From positions 152,126 through 216,125 of the forward strand of contig JAQBQE010000051.1 of assembly GCA_028287135.1 (NCBI GenBank): DNA of 64,000 bases. The letters run 5' to 3'. The notes beneath the pieces are model-generated. The model was not told the origin of the DNA, made no database searches, and worked only from the letters and a program-made list of their open reading frames with translations. The translations under genes and the position numbers were made by a program. Positions 35,857-46,889 of this stretch are shown piece after piece. Source of the DNA: Myxococcales bacterium (GTDB taxonomy: Bacteria; Myxococcota_A; Polyangia; Haliangiales; Haliangiaceae). Numbering within the stretch: position 1 is the stretch's first letter; the number at the start of each line of letters is the position of its first letter.

Positions 35857-36897
35857 TCAACGTGACGCGCGCGCTGGAAAGCCGAGCTTGGCGAGCGCGA
35901 GCGCCCCCTGCTTCCAGGGCACCCGGTGAGTGACTCCCGCAACGCCCAGCCGCTCGATGTTGGCGCAGTACCAGTCGTAGTTGCGCACGAGCGAGGCCTT
36001 GTTCGAGATCTTCGGCTCCCAGCCGAGCTGGGTGCGCGCCTTGTCGATCGAGACAAACGAGTCCTCGGTCACCGTCTCGTAGATCCACGGATACAGCGGA
36101 GACAGCTTCACGCGCTCGAGCAGCCGCAGCGCCCACAGGGCGGGAGCGACCGGCAGCGAGCGGATCTTGCGGCCGTGACCCGCGGCATCGAACACCGCCT
36201 GGAAGTCCTCGCGCAGCGTCGTGTACTCCGCGGCGCCGACGTTGAAGGTGTCGTTGGCACGCTCGGCGGGCAGCGTTCCCGCGAGCACGATCGCGGAGCA
36301 CAGGTCCTCGACGTCGAGCAGCTGGTAGCGGTTGTTGCCCGAGCCGAGGATCGGGAAGTCGCGGCCTTCGCGCGCCCACTCGTACATCAGCGCGAACACG
36401 CCGAGCCGCTCGGGCCCGACGAACGACTTCGGCCGGAGCACCGCGATCTGTTGACCCGCAGCACGCGCGCGGATGCAGACCTCCTCGGCCTCGACCTTGG
36501 CGATCCCGTACGGACCCACGCCGTGCATCCGATCCGTCTCGACCAGCGGATGGTGGTCCGGCACACCGTAGACCGCCGTCGAGGAGATGTGGACGATCCG
36601 GCGCGCGCCCGAGGCCTCGAGGACGGTGCGCGTCCCCTCGACGTCGATCGTGTGGATCTCCTGGGGCGCGTACAGCGGCAGCGCGGCGGCCGCATGGACC
36701 ACTACATCGCAGCCCGACACGGCGCGCTCCACATCGGCGCGCACGCGGATATCTCCGCGCACCTCGATGATTCGCTCGCGTTCGGGATAGTCGAACGGCT
36801 CGCGATCGAGCGACACGACGGTGTCACCACGCGCGAGGAGGTGGCGGACGAGATTGATTCCGAGGAAACCGGCGCCGCCGGTAACGAGCCAGCGCAT
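35857..36897 (-). CDS. NAD-dependent epimerase/dehydratase (extended SDR)
   Basis: A 346-residue extended short-chain dehydrogenase from the ATG at 36897; the track ORF extends 146 codons too far. The dinucleotide motif is TGGAGFLG at the N-terminus, with D-x-R around GDIRVR, HAAAALP, the catalytic Ser in HISSTAVYG and YGIAK as the YxxxK pair. The C-terminal half resembles UDP-sugar or nucleoside-sugar epimerases (SGNNRYQLLDVEDLCSAI). The substrate is probably a nucleotide sugar for envelope polysaccharide, by family. No other glycan genes lie nearby. Confidence 0.88.
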   Translation of the reverse strand: MRWLVTGGAGFLGINLVRHLLARGDTVVSLDREPFDYPERERIIEVRGDIRVRADVERAVSGCDVVVHAAAALPLYAPQEIHTIDVEGTRTVLEASGARRIVHISSTAVYGVPDHHPLVETDRMHGVGPYGIAKVEAEEVCIRARAAGQQIAVLRPKSFVGPERLGVFALMYEWAREGRDFPILGSGNNRYQLLDVEDLCSAIVLAGTLPAERANDTFNVGAAEYTTLREDFQAVFDAAGHGRKIRSLPVAPALWALRLLERVKLSPLYPWIYETVTEDSFVSIDKARTQLGWEPKISNKASLVRNYDWYCANIERLGVAGVTHRVPWKQGALALAKLGFPARASR

Positions 36898-37096
36898 TGG
36901 CGGCTTCTGTAGCACGCTCCTGACCAAACCTCGCAGCGACTGGCTGACAGGTGGTTCGCCGCGCGCCAGGGGCTGCGATTCGCAGGGCCGAGGGTGATTC
37001 CCCCGGCGGCGGGTGGCCGATCCGGGGCGCCACGCCCCTTCCTCACGCGTCTGGGCGGCGCGTCCGCATGGTCCGGGGGTTGCTGAGGTAAGGGAC

Positions 37097-37696
37097 ATGA
37101 ACATCGTCACCGGCCTGCTCGTCGCTGGTCTCGGCACCTCCCTCGTCGCCTGCACCGCGAACGAGGGCTCGTCGTCCACGTCCCTGACACAGGAGCCTGG
37201 CAACTGCGGCTCGCTCGAGACCCACGTGTTCGGGATCCACAGCACACCCGGCGGGCGGGTCAAGGTCCACATCGAGCGACCCGGGGCACACGCCGTCGTG
37301 CTCTCGGCGTACGAGGCCACGACCTGGACCGTCACCGCCGCTCCGGGCGTGACGATCGAGGCGATCTACGCGGTCGGCATGCACCGGCAGACGATCGTCG
37401 GCCCGACGGGTGTGCCCGCCGTGGCGGAGAGCAGGGACCAGGGCGACCCGTACCAGTGCGGCTATGGCTGGCCGACGAGTGGACCGGAGTGCAACACCGA
37501 GGAGCTGATCAACTTGATCACCCATCGCGTGCACGCCGTCACGAGCTTCCACGGCTGCTACGACGCGGACGCGTGGACCCTCGGCGAGGATCTCCACGTC
37601 ACGGCGAGCTGCAATTCCGACAAGCTCGACGAGCAGACCGACTTCGTCCAGAACTGCGACGGCGAGGACAGCTGCGGCGGGCCGGTCTTCCTCTAG
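37097..37696 (+). CDS. hypothetical lipoprotein
   Basis: A 199-residue predicted lipoprotein from the ATG at 37097 with AGGGA upstream. Signal and lipobox end TSLVAC, followed by TANEGSSS. The mature part has a beta-rich N-half (GGRVKVHIERPGAHAVVLSAYE) and nine further cysteines, several in the C-terminal half (QCGYGWP, ECNTEE, GCYDADAW, SCNSDK, NCDGEDSCGG), so it is probably disulfide-bonded. No family recognised. It converges with sucD. Confidence 0.7.
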   Translation: MNIVTGLLVAGLGTSLVACTANEGSSSTSLTQEPGNCGSLETHVFGIHSTPGGRVKVHIERPGAHAVVLSAYEATTWTVTAAPGVTIEAIYAVGMHRQTIVGPTGVPAVAESRDQGDPYQCGYGWPTSGPECNTEELINLITHRVHAVTSFHGCYDADAWTLGEDLHVTASCNSDKLDEQTDFVQNCDGEDSCGGPVFL

Positions 37697-37717
37697 GGCG
37701 CCCGCCGCGCTAGCGGC

Positions 37718-38619
37718 TCACGCCGAGACGGACGCGGAGGCGAGGACCTTCGCGAGCGTCGAGCCCATCTCGGCCGGCGTCTGCGCGACCGCGATGTTCG
37801 CGGCCTTGAGCGCAGCGATCTTGTCGGACGCAGCGCCCTTGCCACCGGAGATGATCGCGCCGGCGTGACCCATGCGCTTGCCCGGAGGCGCGGTCTGCCC
37901 GCCGATGAAGGCAGCGACCGGCTTGTCGATGTGGTCCGCGATGAACTGCGCGGCGCGCTCCTCGGAGTCGCCACCGATCTCGCCGATCATGAAGATCGAC
38001 GAGGTGCCCGGATCATTCGCGAACCATGCGAGTGCGTCGATGAAGTCCGTGCCCTTGACCGGGTCGCCGCCGATACCGATCGCCGTCGACTGGCCGAGGC
38101 CGAGCTTGGTGAGCTGGCCGACGACCTCGTAGGTCAGCGTGCCGGACCGCGAGACCACGCCGACGCCGCCCGGCTTGTGGATGTACCCCGGCATGATGCC
38201 GACCTTGCACTGACCTGGCGTGATCACGCCCGGGCAGTTCGGACCGACAAGCACGACGCCCGGGTAGTCGTTGTCGAGCACGTACTTGACCTTGATCATG
38301 TCGCGCGCCGGGATGCCCTCGGTGATGCAGACGATCGTCTCGATCCCGGCGGCCGCAGCCTCGAGGATCGCGTCCGCTGCATACGGCGGCGGCACGTAGA
38401 TCACGGTCGTGTTGGCATGCGCGAGGCGGACGGCCTCTTCGACGGTGTCGTACAGCGGGACCTGCTCGAGGCCCGCGACCTTGCTGCCGCCCTTGCCCGG
38501 CGTGACGCCGGCGACGACCTTGGTTCCGTACTCGACCATCTGCTTCGCGTGGAACGCGCCGGCGGAGCCGGACATGCCCTGCACGACGAGACGGGTATCA
38601 AATCCGACGAGGACCGACA

Positions 38620-38620
<1 letters not shown>
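37718..38620 (-). CDS. sucD: succinate-CoA ligase alpha subunit
   Basis: Alpha subunit of succinyl-CoA synthetase, converting succinyl-CoA to succinate with formation of ATP or GTP. 300 residues from the ATG at 38620. CoA-binding N-domain begins [19 protein letters not shown], the [12 protein letters not shown] block follows, [10 protein letters not shown] and GIGGDPVKG are present, and the active-site phospho-histidine is in [10 protein letters not shown]. The ATG overlaps the last base of the sucC stop (TAATG), giving tight coupling. The 654-plus-codon track ORF that joins this frame to sucC's antiparallel region is not real. Confidence 0.96.
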
Positions 38621-39801
<1,181 letters not shown>

Positions 39802-39839
39802 CCGGCGGGTTTACCACGGCCGCTCACCGACGGTCCCGA

Positions 39840-40083
39840 TCAGCGGAGCTGGATCGCGACGGGCGTGTCGGTGCCCGTACGGCCATCGCTGTAGTCCATC
39901 ACCGTGCCGCGCGCGACGTCGACCTCGACGCAGGTGATCGGAGCCCCGCTTGAAGTCACGGTGCACGAGACCCGCCGCATGCGCGGTTGCCAATCCGCGC
40001 CCCGCACCGAGCAGCGCCGCGATCACCTCCGTACGTGGAGGCTGCTTCGCGAGCACTCATCGAACGAGCCACCCTCGACCAGC
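39840..40083 (-). pseudogene. remnants of a Ser/Thr kinase joined to another gene's tail
   Basis: Between sucC and the MFS gene, two unrelated coding remnants lie on the minus strand in different frames. Upstream (about 40083-39949) reads ELVEGGSFDE, then after a one-base shift LAKQPPRTEV and AGRGLATAHAAGLVHRDFK, which is clearly the catalytic loop of a myxobacterial Ser/Thr kinase. From there another frame reads APITCVEVDVARGTVMDYSD... and ends at a stop at 39840, like the C-terminus of some other protein. No intact gene is possible. This looks like deletion debris. Confidence 0.6.
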
Positions 40084-41406
40084 TCAGTCGGCGTGCAGGC
40101 GTGCCGGGGGCAGGTTGCCGGCTGGGCCGGCTTCACCCTCGTGCTTGCGCGGCCACCACACGGCGGTCGCCACGGCGAAGCCGAACGGCAGCAGCATCAT
40201 CGCGAGCGAGATCGGGAGGTAGTCCATCGATAGTCCGAGCACCGACGGCGACCACAGATCGCCGAGCAGATGGATCGAGAAGATGGCGACCGCCATCGCG
40301 CTCGCGCGCATGAACGCCGGGACCGTACGCATCAGCACGAGGTTGATCGGTGACGTCGAGAGGAACAGACCAACCTCGGCGAGCCCAGCGAACGCGAAGA
40401 ACAGCCACGCGCTCGGAGCGAGGAACGCGGCCGCCGTGAGCGGGAACGCGATCGCGACGCCGATCGCGCAGACCTTGAGCTGAGCATTCGCGGCCATCCG
40501 GTTGTGGACGTGGTCGTGGCTCGCGCCCTCGGGAATCACCGGGAGCCCGCGCAACGCGCGGTCCGCCATGATGCCGCCGATCACGGTGCCGATCGCACCG
40601 GCGACCACGGTGATCAGGCCGAACGTGAAGTTCGCGTTCTTCAGCGCCTGCGCCGCGGCGTTCGGCTTGGTGGGGTCGCTAAGATCGGCGAGGAAGTGGC
40701 GCGAGATGAACGTCGGCGCCCAGAACGAGAACGCGCCGATCGCGGCGGTGTGCGCGCAGTAGCCGAGGACCGCGCGCCGATACAGAGGCACGCGGAACAT
40801 CGTGCGTGCGGTCTGGGTGATCTTGGCCTTGGCGTCCGCGAGGTGCGTGCGCACCGGCTCCTGGATCGCGAGGCAGAGCAGGGAGAGCACGATGCCAGGG
40901 CCACCACCCACGAAGAACGCTGTGCGCCAGCCCCAGCGAGCCTGGATGAATCCGCCGAGCAAGAAGCCGAGCGCCGAACCGACCGGCACCGCGAGGAAGA
41001 AGATCGCCATCATCTTCCCCTTCTTGTCGGGCGGCGACACGTCATCGATGATCGTCGGCGCCAGCGTCGCGTAGCTCGCCTCGCCGATCCCGACGGCCGC
41101 GCGAGCAGCGAGGAGCGTCCACAGGCTGTTCGACAGTCCCGACGCTATGGTCGCGGCGCTCCAGGTCAGGACACCGAACGCGATCAGCTTCTTGCGCGAC
41201 AGCCGATCCCCGAGCTTGCCGAACAGCGGGGAGGTCGCGAAGTAGCCGAGCAAGAACACGGTCGCCAGGAGGCCGCCCTCGAAGTTCGACAGTCCGAGCT
41301 CGAGCATCAGCGGCGGCAAGACGGCCGCGACGATGTAGCGATCGAGATAGTTGAGGAAGTTCAGCCCCGTCAGCAGGGCGACGATCGCCGTGCGATGGCG
41401 GATCAT
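40084..41406 (-). CDS. MFS transporter, Spinster-like
   Basis: Major facilitator superfamily protein of 440 residues with about 12 membrane helices. The first helix region FLNYLDRYIVAAVLPPL and the loop motif GKLGDRLSRKKLI are typical of the Spinster/SPNS-like group and of MFS motif A. VGIGEASYATLAPTIIDD is the other Spinster hallmark. Related proteins move lysolipids, sphingoid phosphates or organic acids; the substrate here is unknown. The ATG overlaps the stop of the PEGA/TPR gene by 4 bp, making it the third gene of an operon that begins with a Ser/Thr kinase. Confidence 0.9.
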   Translation of the reverse strand: MIRHRTAIVALLTGLNFLNYLDRYIVAAVLPPLMLELGLSNFEGGLLATVFLLGYFATSPLFGKLGDRLSRKKLIAFGVLTWSAATIASGLSNSLWTLLAARAAVGIGEASYATLAPTIIDDVSPPDKKGKMMAIFFLAVPVGSALGFLLGGFIQARWGWRTAFFVGGGPGIVLSLLCLAIQEPVRTHLADAKAKITQTARTMFRVPLYRRAVLGYCAHTAAIGAFSFWAPTFISRHFLADLSDPTKPNAAAQALKNANFTFGLITVVAGAIGTVIGGIMADRALRGLPVIPEGASHDHVHNRMAANAQLKVCAIGVAIAFPLTAAAFLAPSAWLFFAFAGLAEVGLFLSTSPINLVLMRTVPAFMRASAMAVAIFSIHLLGDLWSPSVLGLSMDYLPISLAMMLLPFGFAVATAVWWPRKHEGEAGPAGNLPPARLHAD

Positions 41407-42655
41407 CGCTGTCGACCGTACGTGTACTGGAACGACGCCATCAGCGGGATGATGATGCCGGTGCGTGTCGTGTACGTCTCGGCGGTTCCCGGGACGAGTG
41501 TCTTGATGTCAGGGTGGTAGCGGAACCCGCTCTCGATGATCAAGGACGTGCTGCCGGTCACCGATCGCGACAGATCCACGCGCAGTCCGCCGACGAACTC
41601 GCCACCGGATCCGCCGGCGCCATTGCCCGAGCTGTCCTTGCTCGAGATGTACGAGTAGCCCGCGCCGATGTAGGGCGAGAATCGCGCCTTCCACAGGGCG
41701 ACCCGGACGAGCAAGTCGACCGACGTCAGGCCCGCCGCCTTGCCGACGCGCAGCGCGCCGTCGTACTGGCCGAACCGGAGACCGAAGTCGAACAGGACGA
41801 TGCCGCCATTGCCGATCAGATCGACGCCAGCACCGAGGCCGAGCAGATAGCCCGCGGCGATCGTGTTGGGGCCGTCCGGCGCGAGCTGGCCTTCGCGCAC
41901 CATCACGATCGGGATCGTCGTGACCTCGTTGACGAGCACGGTCGTCGACGTCTCGTACGGGGTGTAGCCAAAGCTCGTGACCTTGATCGTGTGCTCGCCG
42001 GGGATCACGTTGACGCGCGTGGTCGGCAGTACGCCGACGACCTGATCATCGACCGCGACGCTCGCGCCGACGGGCTGGCCGGTGACCTCGAGGGTTCCGG
42101 TCGCACCCGACGGAGGCTCGACGGTGCGCAGCGTGAACTCGATCGTCTTGGGCTCGCCGAACTCGAGGAACACATCGCGCTCGTCGCGCTGACCGTCGAG
42201 CTCGACGGCGACGCGCCGGCCTCCACCCTTGACCGGCTTGGCGAACGGGGTGCGTCCCGAGTACTGACCATCGATGAACACGCGCGCGCCGACGGGACGG
42301 GTGGTCACCGTCAGCTTGGCCGGTCGCAGCTTGAGCGTGACGATCAGGCCCTGGACGCGATCGAGCTCGGGAGACGGTGGCGCCTCCTTCACGTACCGGT
42401 TGAACCACTCCGCGGCCTCGCGCAGCTCGCCCAGTCGTTCGTAGTCGGTCGCGATGTTGTAGAGCGCGAAGTGATGCGGTGCGAGCTCGTACGCGCGGAG
42501 GTAGTGCTCGATCGCGGTGCGGTAGTCCTTCGCCTTGTCGGCGGCCTGGCCCGCAGCAAACGCCTGGCGTGCCTCCTCGCGACTGTCCGCGAGGGCAGGG
42601 CGACTCAGCGCCAGCGTGACCAACGCGAGCGTGAACAGGAAAGCGAGGGCGCGCA

Positions 42656-42656
<1 letters not shown>
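41403..42656 (-). CDS. TPR-PEGA protein with C-terminal beta-barrel-like domain
   Basis: A 417-residue exported protein: signal peptide MRALAFLFTLALVTLALS...ALA, a TPR pair (about 28-95; ARQAFAAGQAADKAKDYRTAIEHY), then two PEGA-type domains (about 105-175 LTVTTRPVGARVFIDGQ and 185-255 LEVTGQPVGASVAVDDQ). The last ~160 residues have the alternating pattern of a small outer-membrane barrel (SVDLLVRVALWKARFSPYIGAGYSYI) and end FQYTYGRQR. PEGA domains are cell-surface or wall-associated modules common in myxobacteria. Its start touches the kinase stop (TGATG), so it is translated with the kinase upstream and the MFS transporter downstream. Confidence 0.85.
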
Positions 42657-44290
<1,634 letters not shown>

Positions 44291-44343
44291 GTTCGCTACG
44301 AATGTAAACGATCCGGACCCTGGATGCCCGTTCCCTGAGGAGA

Positions 44344-44433
44344 GGGTCAGACACTACTTGCACTACTTGCGACGGCGGCGATCCATGATCTTCACGACTT
44401 GCACGTGCAAGTGGTGCCAGTCGTGTCTGACCC
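44344..44433. mobile_element. REP/MITE-like palindromic element with GGGTCAGACAC ends
   Basis: Perfect 11-base terminal inverted repeats GGGTCAGACAC (44344-44354) and GTGTCTGACCC (44423-44433) bound a 90-bp unit. Inside, CACTACTTGC and GCAAGTGGTG form a second, nearly perfect inverted pair, so the whole unit can fold as a long hairpin. From general knowledge, GGTCAGACAC-type termini are typical of REP-like elements mobilised by REP-associated Y1 transposases (RAYTs). No transposase gene is in the window. It lies 3 bp past the eutL stop. Confidence 0.7.
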
Positions 44434-44436
44434 AGC

Positions 44437-45090
44437 TCATCGCTTCGGGGTGCCAGCGACCTCGACGACGGCCTCTGCGTAGGCCACCGCGGCGGCTTCG
44501 CAGGCGTCGAGATCCCCGGTCAGCCACGCGCACGCGAAGTTGGTCTCGGTCGGCGGCGGGGTGATCCGGACCACCCGGACCGAGGCGGCCTTGAGTGCCG
44601 CGTCCAGGCCGATGGTGGCCTCGAGCGGAGGCGCGACCAGATAGGCCATCGGCGTTCCGACCTCGAGGCCGGCTTCCTTGGCGAGGTACTCGCCGAGCGA
44701 GGCGATGACGTGCGGGAACACAGTGACTCCGCGCTTGCCGTCTGCATCGTAGAAGCACGCGTCGTGCGCGAGGCAGCGGATCAGCGCATCGAGACCCTCG
44801 TCGATCTCTTCGGGGTCGGTCGCGCCGATCACGCCGAGGATCTCGCCCGAGAGCCGGCCGCTCGCGTGCGCGGCGCCCGCGTAGAAGCTCTTCGCGAAGA
44901 TCACGTCGACCGGCGCCTGCTTGGTGGCCTCGTCGAGCGCGACGTACATCGCGTCGTCCTGATCGCAGGTCACGAGACCGAGGGCCGTGTGCTTGTCGGG
45001 ATTGCCGCCGTACGCCGCGATCAACGCCGGATCTGCGCGCTGCAGGCGGCGGACCGAGAGGACGGTCGGGATGATCCGCTCGAGGATCAC
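44437..45090 (-). CDS. eutL: ethanolamine microcompartment shell protein EutL
   Basis: Tandem-BMC (trimeric) shell protein, 217 residues as in E. coli EutL. Conserved blocks include VALDEATKQAPVDVIFAKS, YAGAAHASGRLSGEIL, PMAYLVAPPLEATIGLDAALKAA and PPPTETNFACAWLTG. In known systems EutL forms pores in the shell enclosing ethanolamine ammonia-lyase. The GTG start overlaps the eutC stop by 4 bp, so the two are coupled. No other shell gene (EutM, N, S, K) is in the window, which is unusual. The stop is followed at once by the palindromic element. Confidence 0.94.
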   Translation of the reverse strand: MILERIIPTVLSVRRLQRADPALIAAYGGNPDKHTALGLVTCDQDDAMYVALDEATKQAPVDVIFAKSFYAGAAHASGRLSGEILGVIGATDPEEIDEGLDALIRCLAHDACFYDADGKRGVTVFPHVIASLGEYLAKEAGLEVGTPMAYLVAPPLEATIGLDAALKAASVRVVRITPPPTETNFACAWLTGDLDACEAAAVAYAEAVVEVAGTPKR

Positions 45091-45998
45091 GAGGCGCCTC
45101 CGACGAGCTTCTGCCGGACCTGCGGTGCGCGATACCCACGACCGCCCGCGACCTCGCCGAGCCGTCCGAGATCGAGCGTCACGCCGCTGCAGCGCTGCGC
45201 GATCATCGCGGCCGCGAGGGCGGCGAGTCGCTCGGCCGCGTCATCCGGAGGAATGCCACGCAGGTGGATGTTCGAGATCATGTTGCGATCTCCGTCGGTG
45301 TTGCCGAGCTTGGGACCGAACACGACGTACGCCGACAGGCCGTCGCCGGTGCCGAGGCCGGGCCGCTCGCCGAGCAGGATCATCGCGACCTTCGCGCCGA
45401 CTTCTTGCCCGATCTCGTCCTCGAGCCAGACGCGTGCGAACCTCGCCGCGACCGGCGTACCGACCTTGAGCCCGCGATTCGTGCATGCGCGCACGACCGC
45501 CTCGTGCAGCGCCTTGCCCGTCTGCATGCACGCGACCGCGGACAGTCCATCGGCGACGATCACCTGGACATCGACGCCCTTGTCGCAGCGCGACCGGACG
45601 ACCGCCAGCGAGTCGTCGTCGAGGCGCCGGCCGAGATCGGGCCGCAGCAAGAACTCGCGGTGCGAGGTCACCCGCGAGCGCACCCCGACAAACCCGTTCT
45701 GCTCGGCCCAGTCCTCGGGCAGCTCGGCGCTGACCGCGGCGTGTGCGACAGCAAGCTCCGCCTGGAACTGCAGTACGACATCGGTCGCATAGCGAGTGCC
45801 GACGTGGCCGATGCCGACGAGCGCGGTGGTGTGGCGTGCGGCCTGCGCCGCAAACGCGCTGCGCTCCGGCTTTGGCGTGTACACCCGCGCCGGTGGGGCA
45901 GGGACGCGCGGCATGACCGGGATCGCCGGGAGGGGATCGCTGCTCCCGAGCGAGTCGCGAAGCGCATCCATAAGCTGGCGGGTCCGGCTCACGGCCAC
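45087..45998 (-). CDS. eutC: ethanolamine ammonia-lyase small subunit
   Basis: Light chain of the adenosylcobalamin-dependent enzyme that splits ethanolamine into acetaldehyde and ammonia. 303 residues, GTG start. The C-terminal two-thirds carries the family blocks SHREFLLRPDLGRRL, VQVIVADGLSAVA, LLGERPGLGTGDGLSAYVV and RNMISNIHLRGIPP. The N-terminal ~60 residues are variable and Pro-rich, as is usual. It is coupled to eutL but separated from eutB by 0.9 kb that includes a gene on the other strand. Confidence 0.95.
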   Translation of the reverse strand: MAVSRTRQLMDALRDSLGSSDPLPAIPVMPRVPAPPARVYTPKPERSAFAAQAARHTTALVGIGHVGTRYATDVVLQFQAELAVAHAAVSAELPEDWAEQNGFVGVRSRVTSHREFLLRPDLGRRLDDDSLAVVRSRCDKGVDVQVIVADGLSAVACMQTGKALHEAVVRACTNRGLKVGTPVAARFARVWLEDEIGQEVGAKVAMILLGERPGLGTGDGLSAYVVFGPKLGNTDGDRNMISNIHLRGIPPDDAAERLAALAAAMIAQRCSGVTLDLGRLGEVAGGRGYRAPQVRQKLVGGAS

Positions 45999-46087
45999 CT
46001 TACGTCACCATGCAGCGCACCTCCGCGCAACCACTCGGCTCGGAAACCACCTCCCAACGCGGCTCGTAACCCGCTACAATAGTTCCA

Positions 46088-46480
46088 ATGCGCGCTGCCT
46101 GGATCCCCGTCGTGCTGCTCGGCGGCTGCATGACGAGCGAGATTCCGCACGAGGATCCGACCGTCGCCGCGCGCACCGAGCCGTGCAGCGCGCTCGAGGG
46201 GCTGACCTATCGTTCGGTCACGCAGGGCGAGTGCGGACTCGGTCCCGACGGCGTCGCGCTGTGCCACTGGAGCCTGACGTTCCGCGCCGATAGCGAGACC
46301 CGCAGCCGGTACGACTGGTCGCACTCGGATGTCGGCGAGGGCGGCTGGGTGACGTGCAAGGGCAACGCGATCGAGACCCTCACGAACGACCCGGATCGCG
46401 ACCCGCTCTATGACGGCATGTTCGATCCCGCGAACCTCGATCTGATCTGGGACGACCGGGCGTACTCGATCGCGCTCTGA
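46088..46480 (+). CDS. small hypothetical lipoprotein inside the eut region
   Basis: A 130-residue predicted lipoprotein: lipobox LLGGC followed by MTSEIP. The mature part has four further Cys (EPCSALEG, GECGLG, ALCHWS, VTCKG), probably paired, and a beta-rich pattern (VALCHWSLTFRADSETR). No family recognised. It is the only plus-strand gene between eutC and the small minus-strand gene. Its stop abuts that of the convergent gene (TGATCA serves both). Confidence 0.68.
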   Translation: MRAAWIPVVLLGGCMTSEIPHEDPTVAARTEPCSALEGLTYRSVTQGECGLGPDGVALCHWSLTFRADSETRSRYDWSHSDVGEGGWVTCKGNAIETLTNDPDRDPLYDGMFDPANLDLIWDDRAYSIAL

Positions 46481-46813
46481 TCAGCCGATCTTCCACGCGA
46501 AGACGAGGTGGTAGTTGTAATCGGCGACCTCCCAGTAGGGATGGGTCAGGTCGAGCGCCACTTCGCGAACGCGTCCACCGAACGGGACGCAGATCATGCC
46601 GCGCCGTTCGATCACGCGGAACACGCGCTCCTCGGGCTCGGTGAGCGACATGCCGATGTACGCGTTGGCCGCGATGCCCTGGACGCTCGCGACCTCGACC
46701 CGGCCCTGATACGAGTAATCGAACATCGAGACCGTCTCGTTCTCGACGATGGCCTTGTGCTCCTTGCCGTCGATCTCGAAGGTCGGCACGAGCTGTTCGA
46801 GCGGCTCCACCAT
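46481..46813 (-). CDS. small uncharacterised protein between eutB and eutC
   Basis: A 110-residue cytoplasmic-looking protein from the ATG at 46813; the track uses a TTG 12 codons earlier, which is possible but without a better ribosome site. Beta-rich with conserved-looking blocks (KEHKAIVENETVSMFDYSYQG, REVALDLTHPYWEVADYNYHLVFAWKIG). No family recognised. It lies downstream of eutB on the same strand (76 bp) and could be co-transcribed with it. A role in ethanolamine metabolism is only a positional guess. Confidence 0.65.
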   Translation of the reverse strand: MVEPLEQLVPTFEIDGKEHKAIVENETVSMFDYSYQGRVEVASVQGIAANAYIGMSLTEPEERVFRVIERRGMICVPFGGRVREVALDLTHPYWEVADYNYHLVFAWKIG

Positions 46814-46889
46814 GCCGCGCGTTTTGATCGCGCAGGCCGATCGAGTCAAGGAAGATCAACCGAGCGGGTCGATCACGGGCACGCTCGCA

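Noticed and set aside
44363-44436. ORF extension past eutL reading MSWVRHDWHHLHVQ...RRRRK
   Set aside because: This is a translation of the palindromic element, in a frame different from eutL.
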